Shown in pieces: positions 25,182-34,345 of a stretch of DNA of 64,000 bases. The DNA lies in NCBI RefSeq assembly GCF_004791165.1, contig NZ_SRUZ01000010.1, positions 62,001 through 126,000 of the forward strand. The letters run 5' to 3'. This DNA is from Mesorhizobium sp. M8A.F.Ca.ET.218.01.1.1 (GTDB lineage Bacteria; Pseudomonadota; Alphaproteobacteria; Rhizobiales; Rhizobiaceae). Made by a program: the position numbers and the translations under genes. The notes beneath the pieces are model-generated. The model had not been told where the DNA came from. It saw nothing but the letters and a program-made list of their open reading frames with translations, and did not search any database. Each line of letters starts with the position of its first letter. The stretch's first letter is position 1.

Positions 25182-26066
25182 ATGCTTCGCAACTCCCGCA
25201 CTGAACGTCTTGTCGCGCTGGTGCTGGTCGCTCCCTTCCTGGCGATCTATCTGCTGGCGTTCGTCTATCCGACGGTCCAGATGTTCCGCATCTCCTTCAC
25301 CCATGCGCCGCTGATCGGCGCTGGTCGATGGGTTGGTCTCGACAACTACCTGCGGCTCGACAACGACCCGATGTTCCGGCGCGCGCTCTGGAACACCGCT
25401 TATTTCGTGCTGATGACGGTCGTCCCAGGGACACTCATCGCCCTGTTGATCGCGCTAGGCGTGTCGCGGCTCAAGGGCCGCTTCCAGTCGATCGTGCTGG
25501 CGCTGTTCTTCCTGCCCTACATCCTGCCGGTGTCCGTCGTCTATCTGATCTGGGACTGGACGCTGAATTTCCAGTTCGGGATCGCGATGCATGTGCTGGA
25601 CTGGCTCGGAATCCCGCGCGTGCCGGTCTTCAAGTCGCGCGTCTGGTTCTTGCCGGCTGTGGCCGGGGTGACGATCTGGTGGACCGCGGGCTTCTCGATC
25701 CTCCTCTTCCTCGCCGGACTGCGGTCCATACCAGCGGAGATCTACGAAGCCGCGGCGCTCGACAACTCGACGCGATGGACCACGTTCCGGCGCATCACCT
25801 GGCCGCTGCTGTGGCCGATCACCTCGCTGGTGTTCACCATCCAGCTCATCCTGCAGCTTAAGATCTTCGACCAAGTCTATCTGTTCTCGATCGGCGGCCG
25901 GCCGAACGACAATATGGTGCTCGTCTACTACGTCTTCCAGAAGGCCTTCCAGCAGAACCAGGGAGGCAGGGCGGCGGCCGTCGCCGTGACCCTCTTCGTG
26001 CTTGTGGTGGTCGTCTCGGTCCTGCAATTCCAACTGCTCCGGTTCGCCGAAAGGCGGCGCCGATGA
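25182..26066 (+). CDS. ABC sugar importer permease (MalF type)
   Basis: A 294-residue inner-membrane permease with six membrane segments. The EAA coupling motif is EIYEAAALDNSTRWTTFRRITWPLLWP at about 186-212. The first segment (LVALVLVAPFLAIYLLAFVYPTV) is followed by the usual periplasmic loop. It forms the channel with the next gene product; its stop overlaps that start by ATGA. Confidence 0.93.
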   Translation: MLRNSRTERLVALVLVAPFLAIYLLAFVYPTVQMFRISFTHAPLIGAGRWVGLDNYLRLDNDPMFRRALWNTAYFVLMTVVPGTLIALLIALGVSRLKGRFQSIVLALFFLPYILPVSVVYLIWDWTLNFQFGIAMHVLDWLGIPRVPVFKSRVWFLPAVAGVTIWWTAGFSILLFLAGLRSIPAEIYEAAALDNSTRWTTFRRITWPLLWPITSLVFTIQLILQLKIFDQVYLFSIGGRPNDNMVLVYYVFQKAFQQNQGGRAAAVAVTLFVLVVVVSVLQFQLLRFAERRRR

Positions 26067-26905
26067 ACGCCGTGGCTGCGCAACGCTGGAACTTCTGGGG
26101 CGGGATCATCACCGCACTGACGCTCGTCTGGGCCATCCTATGGGCGTTCCCGCTCTACTGGGGTGTGATCTCATCGCTCAAACCGGACGACGAGGTCGTG
26201 CGGCCCTACATCGAACTCTGGCCCGAGACGCCGACGCTGGAGAACTACGTCAGCGCCCTGACCACCACGCAGATAGGCGCCTGGTACGTCAATTCAGTGG
26301 CGGTCGCGGTCGGCGTAACGGTCATCACCATCTTCATCTCGATGCTGTGCGGCTACGCAATCTCGCAGTTGCGGTTCCCGGGGCGGATCGCGCTTTGGTG
26401 GCTGATCCTTGCCTCCTTTATGGTGCCGACTTCGGCGCTGATCATCAATCACTTCGTGCTGGTCGCCAACCTCGGCCTGCTCAACAGCTGGGCCGGAATC
26501 ATGTTGCCGCAGCTTATCCACCCCGTCATCATCATCGTGTACAAGCAGTTTTTCGATCAGGTCCCGAAGGACTTCCGCGAGGCCGCGGTCATGGACAATG
26601 CGTCCGAATTCGGGATCCTCTTCAAGATCTACATGCCTATGAACTGGGGGGTAACCACCGCGCTGTCGATCGTCTGCTTCATCTGGACGTGGAACGCGTT
26701 CTTGTGGCCGTTCCTCTCGGTGACCCGCACCGAGATGATGACCATCACGGTCGGCATTACGCAGGTCAACGACGCCTTCGGTGTCTACTACGCGCGCCAG
26801 CTGTCGGCAGCCGTACTGGCCGGCCTGCCGGTGGCACTGGCCTACCTCTTCTTCCAGCGCCGGGTGACCGAGGCTATAACGCTCTCGGCAGGTATCAAGG
26901 GCTAG
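26063..26905 (+). CDS. ABC sugar importer permease (MalG type)
   Basis: A 280-residue permease with six membrane segments and the EAA motif DFREAAVMDNASEFGILFKIYMPMNW at about 171-196. The N-terminal segment LTLVWAILWAFPLYWGVISSLKPDDEV is typical of the MalG half. It is co-translated with the upstream permease. The cognate ATPase gene faces it tail-to-tail 51 bases downstream on the other strand. Confidence 0.93.
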   Translation: MNAVAAQRWNFWGGIITALTLVWAILWAFPLYWGVISSLKPDDEVVRPYIELWPETPTLENYVSALTTTQIGAWYVNSVAVAVGVTVITIFISMLCGYAISQLRFPGRIALWWLILASFMVPTSALIINHFVLVANLGLLNSWAGIMLPQLIHPVIIIVYKQFFDQVPKDFREAAVMDNASEFGILFKIYMPMNWGVTTALSIVCFIWTWNAFLWPFLSVTRTEMMTITVGITQVNDAFGVYYARQLSAAVLAGLPVALAYLFFQRRVTEAITLSAGIKG

Positions 26906-26956
26906 AGCCCCGGCAGGTGCACCGCAATGCCGGAGGGCACGACCCGCTCGGCGGGT

Positions 26957-28042
26957 TCAGGCTCCGTCGGCGCGTGCGTGCCAGGCCGATCCGTCCGCGG
27001 CGAAGAGATGCAGGGCCGTGGCGTCGAACTTCAGCCGAACGGCGTCGCCCGGTTTGACGCTCGAAAGCCCGCGATCCTGTGCCGTCACCTGCGTCCCATC
27101 CGCGAGCCGCGCATAGACGAGCGTTCGCTCGCCAAGGCGCTCGACAACGGTCGCCGTGGCGAATGCTTCATTGCCCTCGGCGACGACAGTCAGCGATTCC
27201 GGCCGCACTCCGAGTTCGCGCCAATCCATGTCGATTGGCGCGCCGGGAAGTTCGACGAGCGATCCATCGGTCAAGCGCGCATTGAGCCTGTCGCCCGAGC
27301 CCGAAACCGTGACAGGCAGGATGTTCATCGCCGGCGACCCGACGAAGGTCGCGACGAAGCGCGACGCCGGACGTGCATAGACATCGACGGGTCTTCCCAT
27401 CTGCTCTATCCGGCAATCGTTGAGGATCACAATGCGGTCGGCGAGCGTCATCGCTTCCACCTGGTCGTGGGTGACGTAGATCATCGTCGATTTCAAACGC
27501 TGATGCAGTTCGGCAAGCTCGACGCGTGTACGGGCTCGAAGTGCTGCGTCCAGATTGGAGAGTGGCTCGTCGAACAGGAATGCCTTGGGCTCCTTGACGA
27601 TCGCACGCCCGATGGCCACGCGCTGGCGCTGCCCGCCGGAGAGCTGCGACGGCCGCCGGTGAAGCAGCGCTTCGATCTCCAGGATACGCGCAGCCTCGGC
27701 GATCCGCTGGCGGATGACATCCGGCGCAACCCGAATGTTCCTCAGCCCAAAGGCCATGTTCTCCGCGACGGTCATATGTGGGTAAAGCGCATAGTTCTGG
27801 AAGACCATGGCAACGTTGCGCCTGCCAGGCGCAAGGTTCTCCGAGCGCACCCCGTCGATCGTCAGCGTCCCCTGGTCAATGCTTTCGAGGCCGGCGATCA
27901 TCCGGAGCAGCGTCGTCTTGCCGGAACCGGACGGACCGAGAAACACGACCAGCTCTCCTGGCTCAATGTCCAGGCTCACGTCGCGGATCACTTCGACAGC
28001 GCCAAAGTGCTTTGATACGCCCGACAGCGCGATTCCCGTCAT
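26957..28042 (-). CDS. ABC sugar importer ATPase (MsmK/UgpC type)
   Basis: A 361-residue ATPase with Walker A GPSGSGKTTLL (about 36-46), Q-loop MVFQNYALYPHMTV, signature LSGGQRQRVAIGRAI, Walker B AFLFDEPLSNLDA and switch His in VTHDQVEAMTLADR. The C-terminal ~130 residues form the OB/TOBE regulatory domain seen in multi-importer ATPases. It is the only ATPase near the arabinoside importer, but is encoded on the opposite strand under its own promoter. That promoter region (28071-28086) holds an imperfect palindrome with TCGGAT. Confidence 0.93.
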   Translation of the reverse strand: MTGIALSGVSKHFGAVEVIRDVSLDIEPGELVVFLGPSGSGKTTLLRMIAGLESIDQGTLTIDGVRSENLAPGRRNVAMVFQNYALYPHMTVAENMAFGLRNIRVAPDVIRQRIAEAARILEIEALLHRRPSQLSGGQRQRVAIGRAIVKEPKAFLFDEPLSNLDAALRARTRVELAELHQRLKSTMIYVTHDQVEAMTLADRIVILNDCRIEQMGRPVDVYARPASRFVATFVGSPAMNILPVTVSGSGDRLNARLTDGSLVELPGAPIDMDWRELGVRPESLTVVAEGNEAFATATVVERLGERTLVYARLADGTQVTAQDRGLSSVKPGDAVRLKFDATALHLFAADGSAWHARADGA

Positions 28043-28180
28043 GCTTGCGATCCTTCTTTCCTACATAATTTCGGATAAATACCCGATGTCAAGGAATGTG
28101 GGGCTGCGGCACAATGAGCGGCTCATTCCTGGTCCCCGGAACAGCTGCCAGCTGTCCTGCCAACAGCGGGCGGTTTGAGA
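28043..28180. other. Start of the 28043-28393 intergenic stretch
   Basis: This 351-base gap holds the ATPase promoter with an imperfect 16-bp palindrome at 28071-28086 (TCGG..CCGA ends), then copy B of the 102-bp repeat at 28181-28282. From 28283 to 28393 I see only a short GC stem (28365-28381) downstream of the efflux operon and no gene. Confidence 0.5.
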
Positions 28181-28282
28181 GGTTCGCCAGACCATACGAG
28201 AGAATACGAAGGAAATGGATTGGCGAACCAGCCGCTAACGTATTGACTTCCTGTAGAAAACGATGACCCGGCGGGCTCACCA
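28181..28282 (+). repeat. 102-bp direct repeat, copy B
   Basis: Same orientation and length as copy A at 20542-20643, with about 13 differences. The hairpin half (28181-28229) differs at only two positions. The 3' part ends in CGGGCTCACCA, so the tRNA-like end is degraded here. Together the copies bracket the regulator, arabinofuranosidase and sugar importer genes. Confidence 0.75.
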
Positions 28283-28393
28283 AAACGACCGCGTAAGTGG
28301 CTGATTTTTGACCGTTTGGTGGGGGTCGTGTGCAGCGCGTCGCGCCGATTTTCTGGAGTGATAAGCCGCGCCGGACGCGGCGAATTCCTAACC

Positions 28394-31300
28394 CTACTCG
28401 GCGGCCGTCTCCGATGGCGCCTCTGCCGGGCCCGAAGGCTCGGCCTCGGCACGGGGCTTGCGCCGTGAAAACAGCGACCTGAGCGTGACGTAGAACACCG
28501 GCGTCAGGAACAGGCCGACGAAGGTGACGCCGAGCATGCCGGAGAACACCGCGGTGCCGAGCGACTGGCGCATTTCCGCGCCCGGGCCCGTTGCGATCAT
28601 CAGCGGCACGACGCCGAGGATGAACGCGAAGGCGGTCATCAGGATCGGCCGCAACCTGAGCCGGCAGGCTTCGACGGCAGCCTCGGCGGCCGACAGGCCG
28701 CGTTCCTGCGCCTGCCGCGCGAATTCGACGATCAGGATCGCGTTCTTGGCGGCAAGCCCGATCAGCACGATGAGGCCGATCTGCACGAGGATGTTGTTGT
28801 CCAGCCCTCGGAACGATACGCCGAGCAACGCCGCCAGCACGCCGAGCGGCACCACCAGCACAATGGCGAATGGCAGCACCCAGCTTTCATATTGCGCCGC
28901 CAGCGCCAGGAACACGAACAGCACCGACAGTCCGAAGATATAGACAGCGGCATTGCCGGTGTTGCGCTCCTGGTAGGCGAGCTCGGTCCATTCATAGGAG
29001 GTACCGGCCGGCAGCGTCGCGGCGGTGATCTTTTCCATCGATGCCAGCGCGTCGCCCGTGGAAACGCCGGGCGCGGCGTTGCCCTGCAGCGGCACCGAGA
29101 CGTACATGTTGTAGCGCTGGACCAGCGCCGGGCCGGTGACGTCGCGGATCTCGATCAACGTGCCGAGCGGAACCAGCGCGCCGGTCGCCGAGCGCACCTT
29201 CAGTTTCAAGATGTCGGCGCGATCGAGGCGGAACGCCTGGTCGGCCTGCGCCCGCACCTGGTAGACGCGCCCGAAAGCATTGAAGTCGTTGACGTAGGCG
29301 GTCCCCAGATTGATCGACAGCGTCTCGAAGATGTTGGGGATCGGTACGTTCAGGATGCGCGCCTTGTCGCGATCGATCGCCAGGAAGAATTGCGGGCTCG
29401 ACGCCGAGAAGGTGGTGAACACGCCCGTCAGCCCCGGCGTCTTGTTGGCCTTGCCGGCGATTTCATAGGCAAGCGCCAGGATCTGCCGCATGTCGGCGCT
29501 GTTGCGCTCCTGGATCTGCAGCTTGAAGCCGCCGGCATTGCCGACACCGCGGATCGGCGGCGGCGGCAGTGCGATGATGAAGGCTTCCTTGATGCTTTGC
29601 AGGCTGCCGAACAGATTGCCGATGACCTGGGTCGCCGACTGGCCGGCTTTCAGTCGCTCGTCAAATGGCTTGAACCTGGCGAAGATCACGCCCGCGTTGC
29701 TGGCGTTGGTGAAGGTCGCGCCGGAGAAGCCGGCGAAGGCGACGGCGTAGTCGACGCCCGGCGTTTTCTGGATGATCTGCGACGCCTGCTGGATGACCGC
29801 ATCGGTCCTCGACAGCGAGGAGCCGTCCGGCAATTGGACGACGACGATCGCATAGCCCTGGTCGAGCGACGGAATGAAACCGCGCGGCACCGTCTGCACC
29901 ATGTAGACCGTGGCGTAGATGAGGGCTGCGAAAACAGCCAGCATGGCGGCGATCGCTATCCACGATCCGACCAGCACGCGGATGATGCTCGAATACCAAT
30001 GGGCGACCCTGTCGAAGCCGCGGTTGAAGCCGTCGGCGAGCGCCCGTCCGAACCGCGCCAGGAAAAAGCGCGGCGGCGCCGCAGCGGTGTGGTGCGGCTT
30101 GAACAGCAGTGCGGCCAGCGCCGGCGAAAGCGTCAGCGAATTGAATGCCGAGATCGCCGTCGACACCGCGATGGTGATCGCAAACTGCAGGTAGAACTGC
30201 CCGGAAATGCCGGGGATGAAGGCTGTCGGTACGAACACGGCTATCAGCACCAGCGAGATCGCGATGATGGCCGTTCCGACTTCGTTCATGGTCAGGTGCG
30301 ACGCCGGATTGGGCGCCAGCCCACCGGCGATGTTGCGCTCGACGTTCTCGACCACGACGATCGCATCGTCGACGACGATGCCGATCGCCAGAACGAGGCC
30401 GAACAGCGTCAGCATGTTGAGCGAGAAGCCGGCGGCGTAAAGCACCGCCAGCGTGCCGATCAGCGACACGGGGATCGCCACGATCGGCACGATCGCCATG
30501 CGCCACGATTGCAGGAAGACGATGATGACGATGATGACCAGCAGCATCGCCTCGAGGATCGTCTTGTAGACCTCCTGGATCGACTCGGCGACGAACTCGG
30601 TCGGATTGTAGACGATGTCGTAGCTCAACCCCTTCGGGAAGTCGCGGGAAAGCTCCTTCATCTTGTCCTGGATCTCCGCGGCCGCGGCGAGCGCATTGGT
30701 CCCCGGCCGCTGGAAGATGGCGAGCGCCACCGCCGGTTTGCCGTTGAGATAGGAGTTGGTGACGTAATCCTTGGCGCCGAGCTCGATGCGCGCCACGTCC
30801 TGCAGCGAGATCAGGCGGCCGTCGTCGGTCGATTTGACGATCACGTATCGGAAGTCGCGTGCATCGTTGAAGCGGCCTTGCGTGGTGACCGTGTACTGGA
30901 ACGCCGTGCCGGTGTTGGTCGGCGGCGCGCCGATCGAGCCGCCCGACACCTGGACGTTCTGGTCACGCAGCGCCTGCACCACATCGCCCGAGGTCATCCC
31001 CAGGGCGGACAGTTTTTCCGGATCGAGCCAGATGCGCAGCGAATATTCGCGTTCGCCGAAGATGATGAGGTCGCCGACGCCATCCAGTCTGAGCAGTATG
31101 TCGCGCACCCGCGAGCGGGCGTAGTTCGAGACGTAGAGCTGGTCGTAGGTATTGTCGGGCGACAGCATGTGCACGACCATCATCAGGTCGGGCGAACTCT
31201 TGGTGGTGGTGATGCCGAGGCGGCGGACTTCTTCGGGCAGACGCGGCTCGGCGACCGACACGCGATTCTGCACCAGCACCTGCGCCTTGTCGAGATCGGT

Positions 31301-31597
31301 GCCCAGCTTGAAGGTGATGGTCAGCGCCATCGCCCCGTCGCCCGACGAATAGGACGACATGTAGAGCATACCCTCGACGCCGTTGATCTCCTGCTCGATC
31401 GGCGTTGCCACGGTCGCAGCGACCGTCTCGGCGTCGGCGCCCGGATACTGCGCGCGTACGACGATGGTCGGCGGCGCGATCTCGGGATACTGCGCGACCG
31501 GCAGCTGGGTATAGGCAATTCCGCCGAGGATCAGCAGGACGATCGAAACGACCGACGCGAAGATTGGGCGGTCGACGAAGAAATGTGCGAACCTCAT
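28394..31597 (-). CDS. RND multidrug efflux transporter (HAE1, AcrB/MexF type)
   Basis: A 1067-residue inner-membrane proton/drug antiporter of the hydrophobe/amphiphile efflux family. It opens with RFAHFFVDRPIFASVVSIVLLILGGIAYTQLPVAQYPEIAPPTI. The TM4 proton-relay pair is seen in GIVVDDAIVVVENVERNI, and the TM10-TM11 region in GLAAKNAILIVEFARQAQERG. Two large periplasmic pore loops are present and length is normal. Its ATG overlaps the stop of the membrane-fusion gene by 4 bases. No outer-membrane channel gene is in the window, so it must use one encoded elsewhere. Confidence 0.95.
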   Translation of the reverse strand: MRFAHFFVDRPIFASVVSIVLLILGGIAYTQLPVAQYPEIAPPTIVVRAQYPGADAETVAATVATPIEQEINGVEGMLYMSSYSSGDGAMALTITFKLGTDLDKAQVLVQNRVSVAEPRLPEEVRRLGITTTKSSPDLMMVVHMLSPDNTYDQLYVSNYARSRVRDILLRLDGVGDLIIFGEREYSLRIWLDPEKLSALGMTSGDVVQALRDQNVQVSGGSIGAPPTNTGTAFQYTVTTQGRFNDARDFRYVIVKSTDDGRLISLQDVARIELGAKDYVTNSYLNGKPAVALAIFQRPGTNALAAAAEIQDKMKELSRDFPKGLSYDIVYNPTEFVAESIQEVYKTILEAMLLVIIVIIVFLQSWRMAIVPIVAIPVSLIGTLAVLYAAGFSLNMLTLFGLVLAIGIVVDDAIVVVENVERNIAGGLAPNPASHLTMNEVGTAIIAISLVLIAVFVPTAFIPGISGQFYLQFAITIAVSTAISAFNSLTLSPALAALLFKPHHTAAAPPRFFLARFGRALADGFNRGFDRVAHWYSSIIRVLVGSWIAIAAMLAVFAALIYATVYMVQTVPRGFIPSLDQGYAIVVVQLPDGSSLSRTDAVIQQASQIIQKTPGVDYAVAFAGFSGATFTNASNAGVIFARFKPFDERLKAGQSATQVIGNLFGSLQSIKEAFIIALPPPPIRGVGNAGGFKLQIQERNSADMRQILALAYEIAGKANKTPGLTGVFTTFSASSPQFFLAIDRDKARILNVPIPNIFETLSINLGTAYVNDFNAFGRVYQVRAQADQAFRLDRADILKLKVRSATGALVPLGTLIEIRDVTGPALVQRYNMYVSVPLQGNAAPGVSTGDALASMEKITAATLPAGTSYEWTELAYQERNTGNAAVYIFGLSVLFVFLALAAQYESWVLPFAIVLVVPLGVLAALLGVSFRGLDNNILVQIGLIVLIGLAAKNAILIVEFARQAQERGLSAAEAAVEACRLRLRPILMTAFAFILGVVPLMIATGPGAEMRQSLGTAVFSGMLGVTFVGLFLTPVFYVTLRSLFSRRKPRAEAEPSGPAEAPSETAAE

Positions 31598-32808
31598 TGC
31601 TGCAACCCGGCGGTCTCGGCCTTGGGCGGCAACGTCACCATCTCGACCTTCACCTTGGTGCCGGGCCTGGCGTGCATCAGCCCGTTGACGATGATCGTCT
31701 CGCCGCCGGTCAGGCCCGAGCGGATCACCCGGTAGCCGTCGAGAAGCGGGCCGGTGCGCACAGGCTTCGCAGACACCATCCCGGCCTCATCCACCAGGAG
31801 CACGATGCGGCGATCCTGATCGGCGCCGATCGCCTCGTCGGGCACCAGCACGCCGCCATGCGGCAGCGACCCCGGCACATTGATGCGCCCGAACATGCCT
31901 GGCTGGAGAATGCCGTCGGCGTTGGGAAACGTCGCACGCACCCGCATAGTGCCGGTCGCATTGTCGATCCGGTTCTCGGCAAAATCGAGCTTGCCTTTGA
32001 ATACCGCCTCCGCGCGGTCGGCGACACGAACCTCCACATCGAGCCCGCCGGCGCCTTCCTGCATGGTGCCGCCACGCGCCTTCGCGTCGCGGGCGTAGCT
32101 GAAATACAGGCGCTCATCGACGTCGAAATAGAAGTCGATCGGATCGCGCGTAACGATGGTGGTCAGCAAGGTGGAATCCGGCTGCACGAGGTTGCCGACC
32201 GACACCAGCCGGCGGTCGATGCGGCCGGACAAGGGCGCCTTGATCTCGGTGAATTCCATGTTCAGGCTGGCCGTCGTCAGCGCCGCCGTCGCGCCCTGCA
32301 TCTGCGCCTGCGCCGAAAGGTATTCCCGCCGGCGGTCGTCGACCGTCGCGGTTGAGATATTGCCGGTCTTGGCAAGTTCGTCGGCGCGATCGAGCTGCAT
32401 CTTGGAGAATTCGAGCAGTGACTTGGCGACGTCCACTTGCGATTTGGCGGCATCATAGGCCGCCTGGTACGGACGCTGGTCGATGGTGAAGAGCAGGTCG
32501 CCCTTGTTGACCAGTGCGCCGTCCTGGAAGCTGACCTTGTCCAGATAGCCGCTGACGCGCGAACGGATGGCGACCTGGTCGACGGCTTCGAAGCGCCCGA
32601 CGAACTCGTCGTCTTCGACGATTTCACGGACCACCGGCTTGGCCGCCGTCACCAGGGGTAGCTGCTGCTCCTGCGCAAACGCAGTACCGCTGAAAGCCAT
32701 GCCGAGCAGTAATGCCGCCGACAGGGCGGCGCGGGCAAGCCAGCCGGCCGATCGACGGGGTCGCCCGCCCGCGTCGCGATGCAATTGCCCGTTCCCTGGG
32801 GTGTCCAT
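31594..32808 (-). CDS. RND efflux periplasmic adaptor (membrane fusion protein, MexE type)
   Basis: A 404-residue adaptor. A hydrophobic export segment (ARAALSAALLLGMAFSGTAFAQ, about 25-46) is followed by the lipoyl/barrel-sandwich halves (VAIRSRVSGYLDKVSFQDGALVNKGDLLFTID and the later IKAPLSGRIDRRLVSVGNLVQ) around an alpha hairpin. The C-terminal barrel contains VPDEAIGADQDRRIVLLVD. It links the RND pump to an outer-membrane channel. It is the first gene of a two-gene operon, and no regulator gene adjoins it. Confidence 0.94.
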   Translation of the reverse strand: MDTPGNGQLHRDAGGRPRRSAGWLARAALSAALLLGMAFSGTAFAQEQQLPLVTAAKPVVREIVEDDEFVGRFEAVDQVAIRSRVSGYLDKVSFQDGALVNKGDLLFTIDQRPYQAAYDAAKSQVDVAKSLLEFSKMQLDRADELAKTGNISTATVDDRRREYLSAQAQMQGATAALTTASLNMEFTEIKAPLSGRIDRRLVSVGNLVQPDSTLLTTIVTRDPIDFYFDVDERLYFSYARDAKARGGTMQEGAGGLDVEVRVADRAEAVFKGKLDFAENRIDNATGTMRVRATFPNADGILQPGMFGRINVPGSLPHGGVLVPDEAIGADQDRRIVLLVDEAGMVSAKPVRTGPLLDGYRVIRSGLTGGETIIVNGLMHARPGTKVKVEMVTLPPKAETAGLQQ

Positions 32809-33283
32809 CTGCGTCCTCGCTCGCTAGACCCGGGGGGGTCGGTTGATCCGCTTCTACGCTCAGGCTTTCGTCGAGATCAGAGCACTGCAGTATTGTGCAC
32901 GGCAACATGATCATTTTCCATGTGGGCTGAAATGTCCAGCCTGTGGCTGCCGCGCCACCGGGCTAAAACCAGTCGCGTTTCAATGGATTCAGGATTCCTT
33001 GATGGACGGCTTATGATTCATATTGGTCGAAGGAGACCGTATGGGCATTTCCATGCCGGCGGGACTGGCGTGTTTGCCGAAGTTACCTCGGTGGCCCGGC
33101 TTGTGGCCAACCTCTCGGCCACGCGAGATGGGTGACCAAAAGCGTTATGTTGTTCCCCGCATTGGGAATGCTAGATTTGCCAGGACGCGGCAGCTTTGCG
33201 CCTCATTCGGTCGTCGACGTCGGCTTTACGTCCGCCCGAAAGCAGGCATCCAGAAAACCACGGGCTCGTTTTGGTCGAGGTCC
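32809..33283. other. 475-base gap upstream of the efflux operon
   Basis: It contains the efflux-operon promoter region on its left side. No reading frame here has a ribosome site or recognisable domain; the frames seen run into the ornithine cyclodeaminase gene antisense. I see no transcription-factor gene, although efflux operons often have one. Confidence 0.5.
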
Positions 33284-34345
33284 TCACGCTGCCGTTTGCA
33301 CGGCCGCCCTCAGCAGCATTCCGAAGAGGTCGCGTGGCTCGTCGGGATCGGCGAGCAGGTCGAGCTCCTCATAGAGGCCGGTCGCTCGCAGTTGGTCGCG
33401 CACATAGCGCAGGGCCGAAAAATCCTCGATGGCGAAGCCGACTGAATCGAACAGCGTGATCTGCTTGGCTTCGCGGCGGCCTTGGGTCTTGGCGGCGATC
33501 ACTTGCCAGAGCTCGGTCACCGGGTGGTCGGGATCCAGCTGCTGGATTTCGCCCTCGATGCGTGTCTGCGGCGGAAACTCGACGAAAATGTCGGAACGCA
33601 GCAAGATGTCCCTGTGCAGTTCGGTCTTGCCCGGGCAGTCGCCACCGACGGCGTTGATGTGGACGCCGGCGCCGACCATGTTGTCGGTGAGAATGGTGGC
33701 GTTCTGCTTGTCGGCGGTAACGGTCGTGATGATCCCGGCGCCTTCAACCGCTTCCTGCCCTGTTTCGCAGATCGTGATGTCGAATCCCATGCCAGCCAGG
33801 TTCTTCGCGCATTTCAGCGACGCGGATCTGTCGATGTCGTAGAGCCGGAGCCGATCGATACCGGTCAGCGCCTTGAACGCGATCGCCTGGAACTCCGACT
33901 GTGCGCCATTGCCGATAATGGCCATGGTGCGAGCACCGCTGGGCGCCAGATACTTGGCCGCAACCGCGGATGTCGCGGCGGTGCGCAGCGCGGTCAGGAT
34001 GGTCATTTCGGTGAGCAGCATCGGGTAGCCGCTGCCGACATCGGCGAGCACGCCGAAGGCGGTGACCGTCTGCAGGCCCTGGCGCATGTTCTTGGGATGG
34101 CCGTTGACGTATTTGAAGCCATAGAGGCGCCCATCGCTTGTCGGCATCAGCTCGATGACCCCGTCATGGCTGTGCGAGGCGATGCGAGGCGTCTTGTCGA
34201 AAAGATCCCAGCGACGAAAGTCTTCCTCGATGTAGCTGGCGAGCTCGGTCAGGAAGCGCTCGACGCCGATTGCGATCACCAGCTTCATCATGCGATCGAC
34301 GCTGACGAAGGGGACGATGTTCAGTTTTGCCGCGGTCATGGTCAA
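33284..34345 (-). CDS. Ornithine cyclodeaminase
   Basis: A 353-residue NAD-dependent enzyme that turns L-ornithine into L-proline and ammonia. The Rossmann motif is MAIIGNGAQSEFQAIAFKAL (about 140-159), with RLYDIDRSASLKCAKNLAGMG following; the substrate-side blocks GFKYVNGHPKNMRQGLQTVTAFG and INAVGGDCPGKTELHRDILL are present. It overlaps the arginase gene by ATGA, so arginine is converted by arginase to ornithine and then to proline by a coupled pair. Length is typical of the plant-associated ornithine cyclodeaminase group. Confidence 0.93.
   Translation of the reverse strand: MTMTAAKLNIVPFVSVDRMMKLVIAIGVERFLTELASYIEEDFRRWDLFDKTPRIASHSHDGVIELMPTSDGRLYGFKYVNGHPKNMRQGLQTVTAFGVLADVGSGYPMLLTEMTILTALRTAATSAVAAKYLAPSGARTMAIIGNGAQSEFQAIAFKALTGIDRLRLYDIDRSASLKCAKNLAGMGFDITICETGQEAVEGAGIITTVTADKQNATILTDNMVGAGVHINAVGGDCPGKTELHRDILLRSDIFVEFPPQTRIEGEIQQLDPDHPVTELWQVIAAKTQGRREAKQITLFDSVGFAIEDFSALRYVRDQLRATGLYEELDLLADPDEPRDLFGMLLRAAVQTAA

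Noticed and set aside
28365..28381. GC stem downstream of the RND operon as a terminator
   Set aside because: Only a 6-bp stem and no T run on the minus strand, so a terminator call is not supported.
28892..31735. A 947-codon open frame antisense to the RND transporter gene
   Set aside because: It mirrors the codon structure of a GC-rich gene; the protein is a low-complexity Arg/Asp/Gly/His string with no domain, while the minus strand gives a textbook RND pump.
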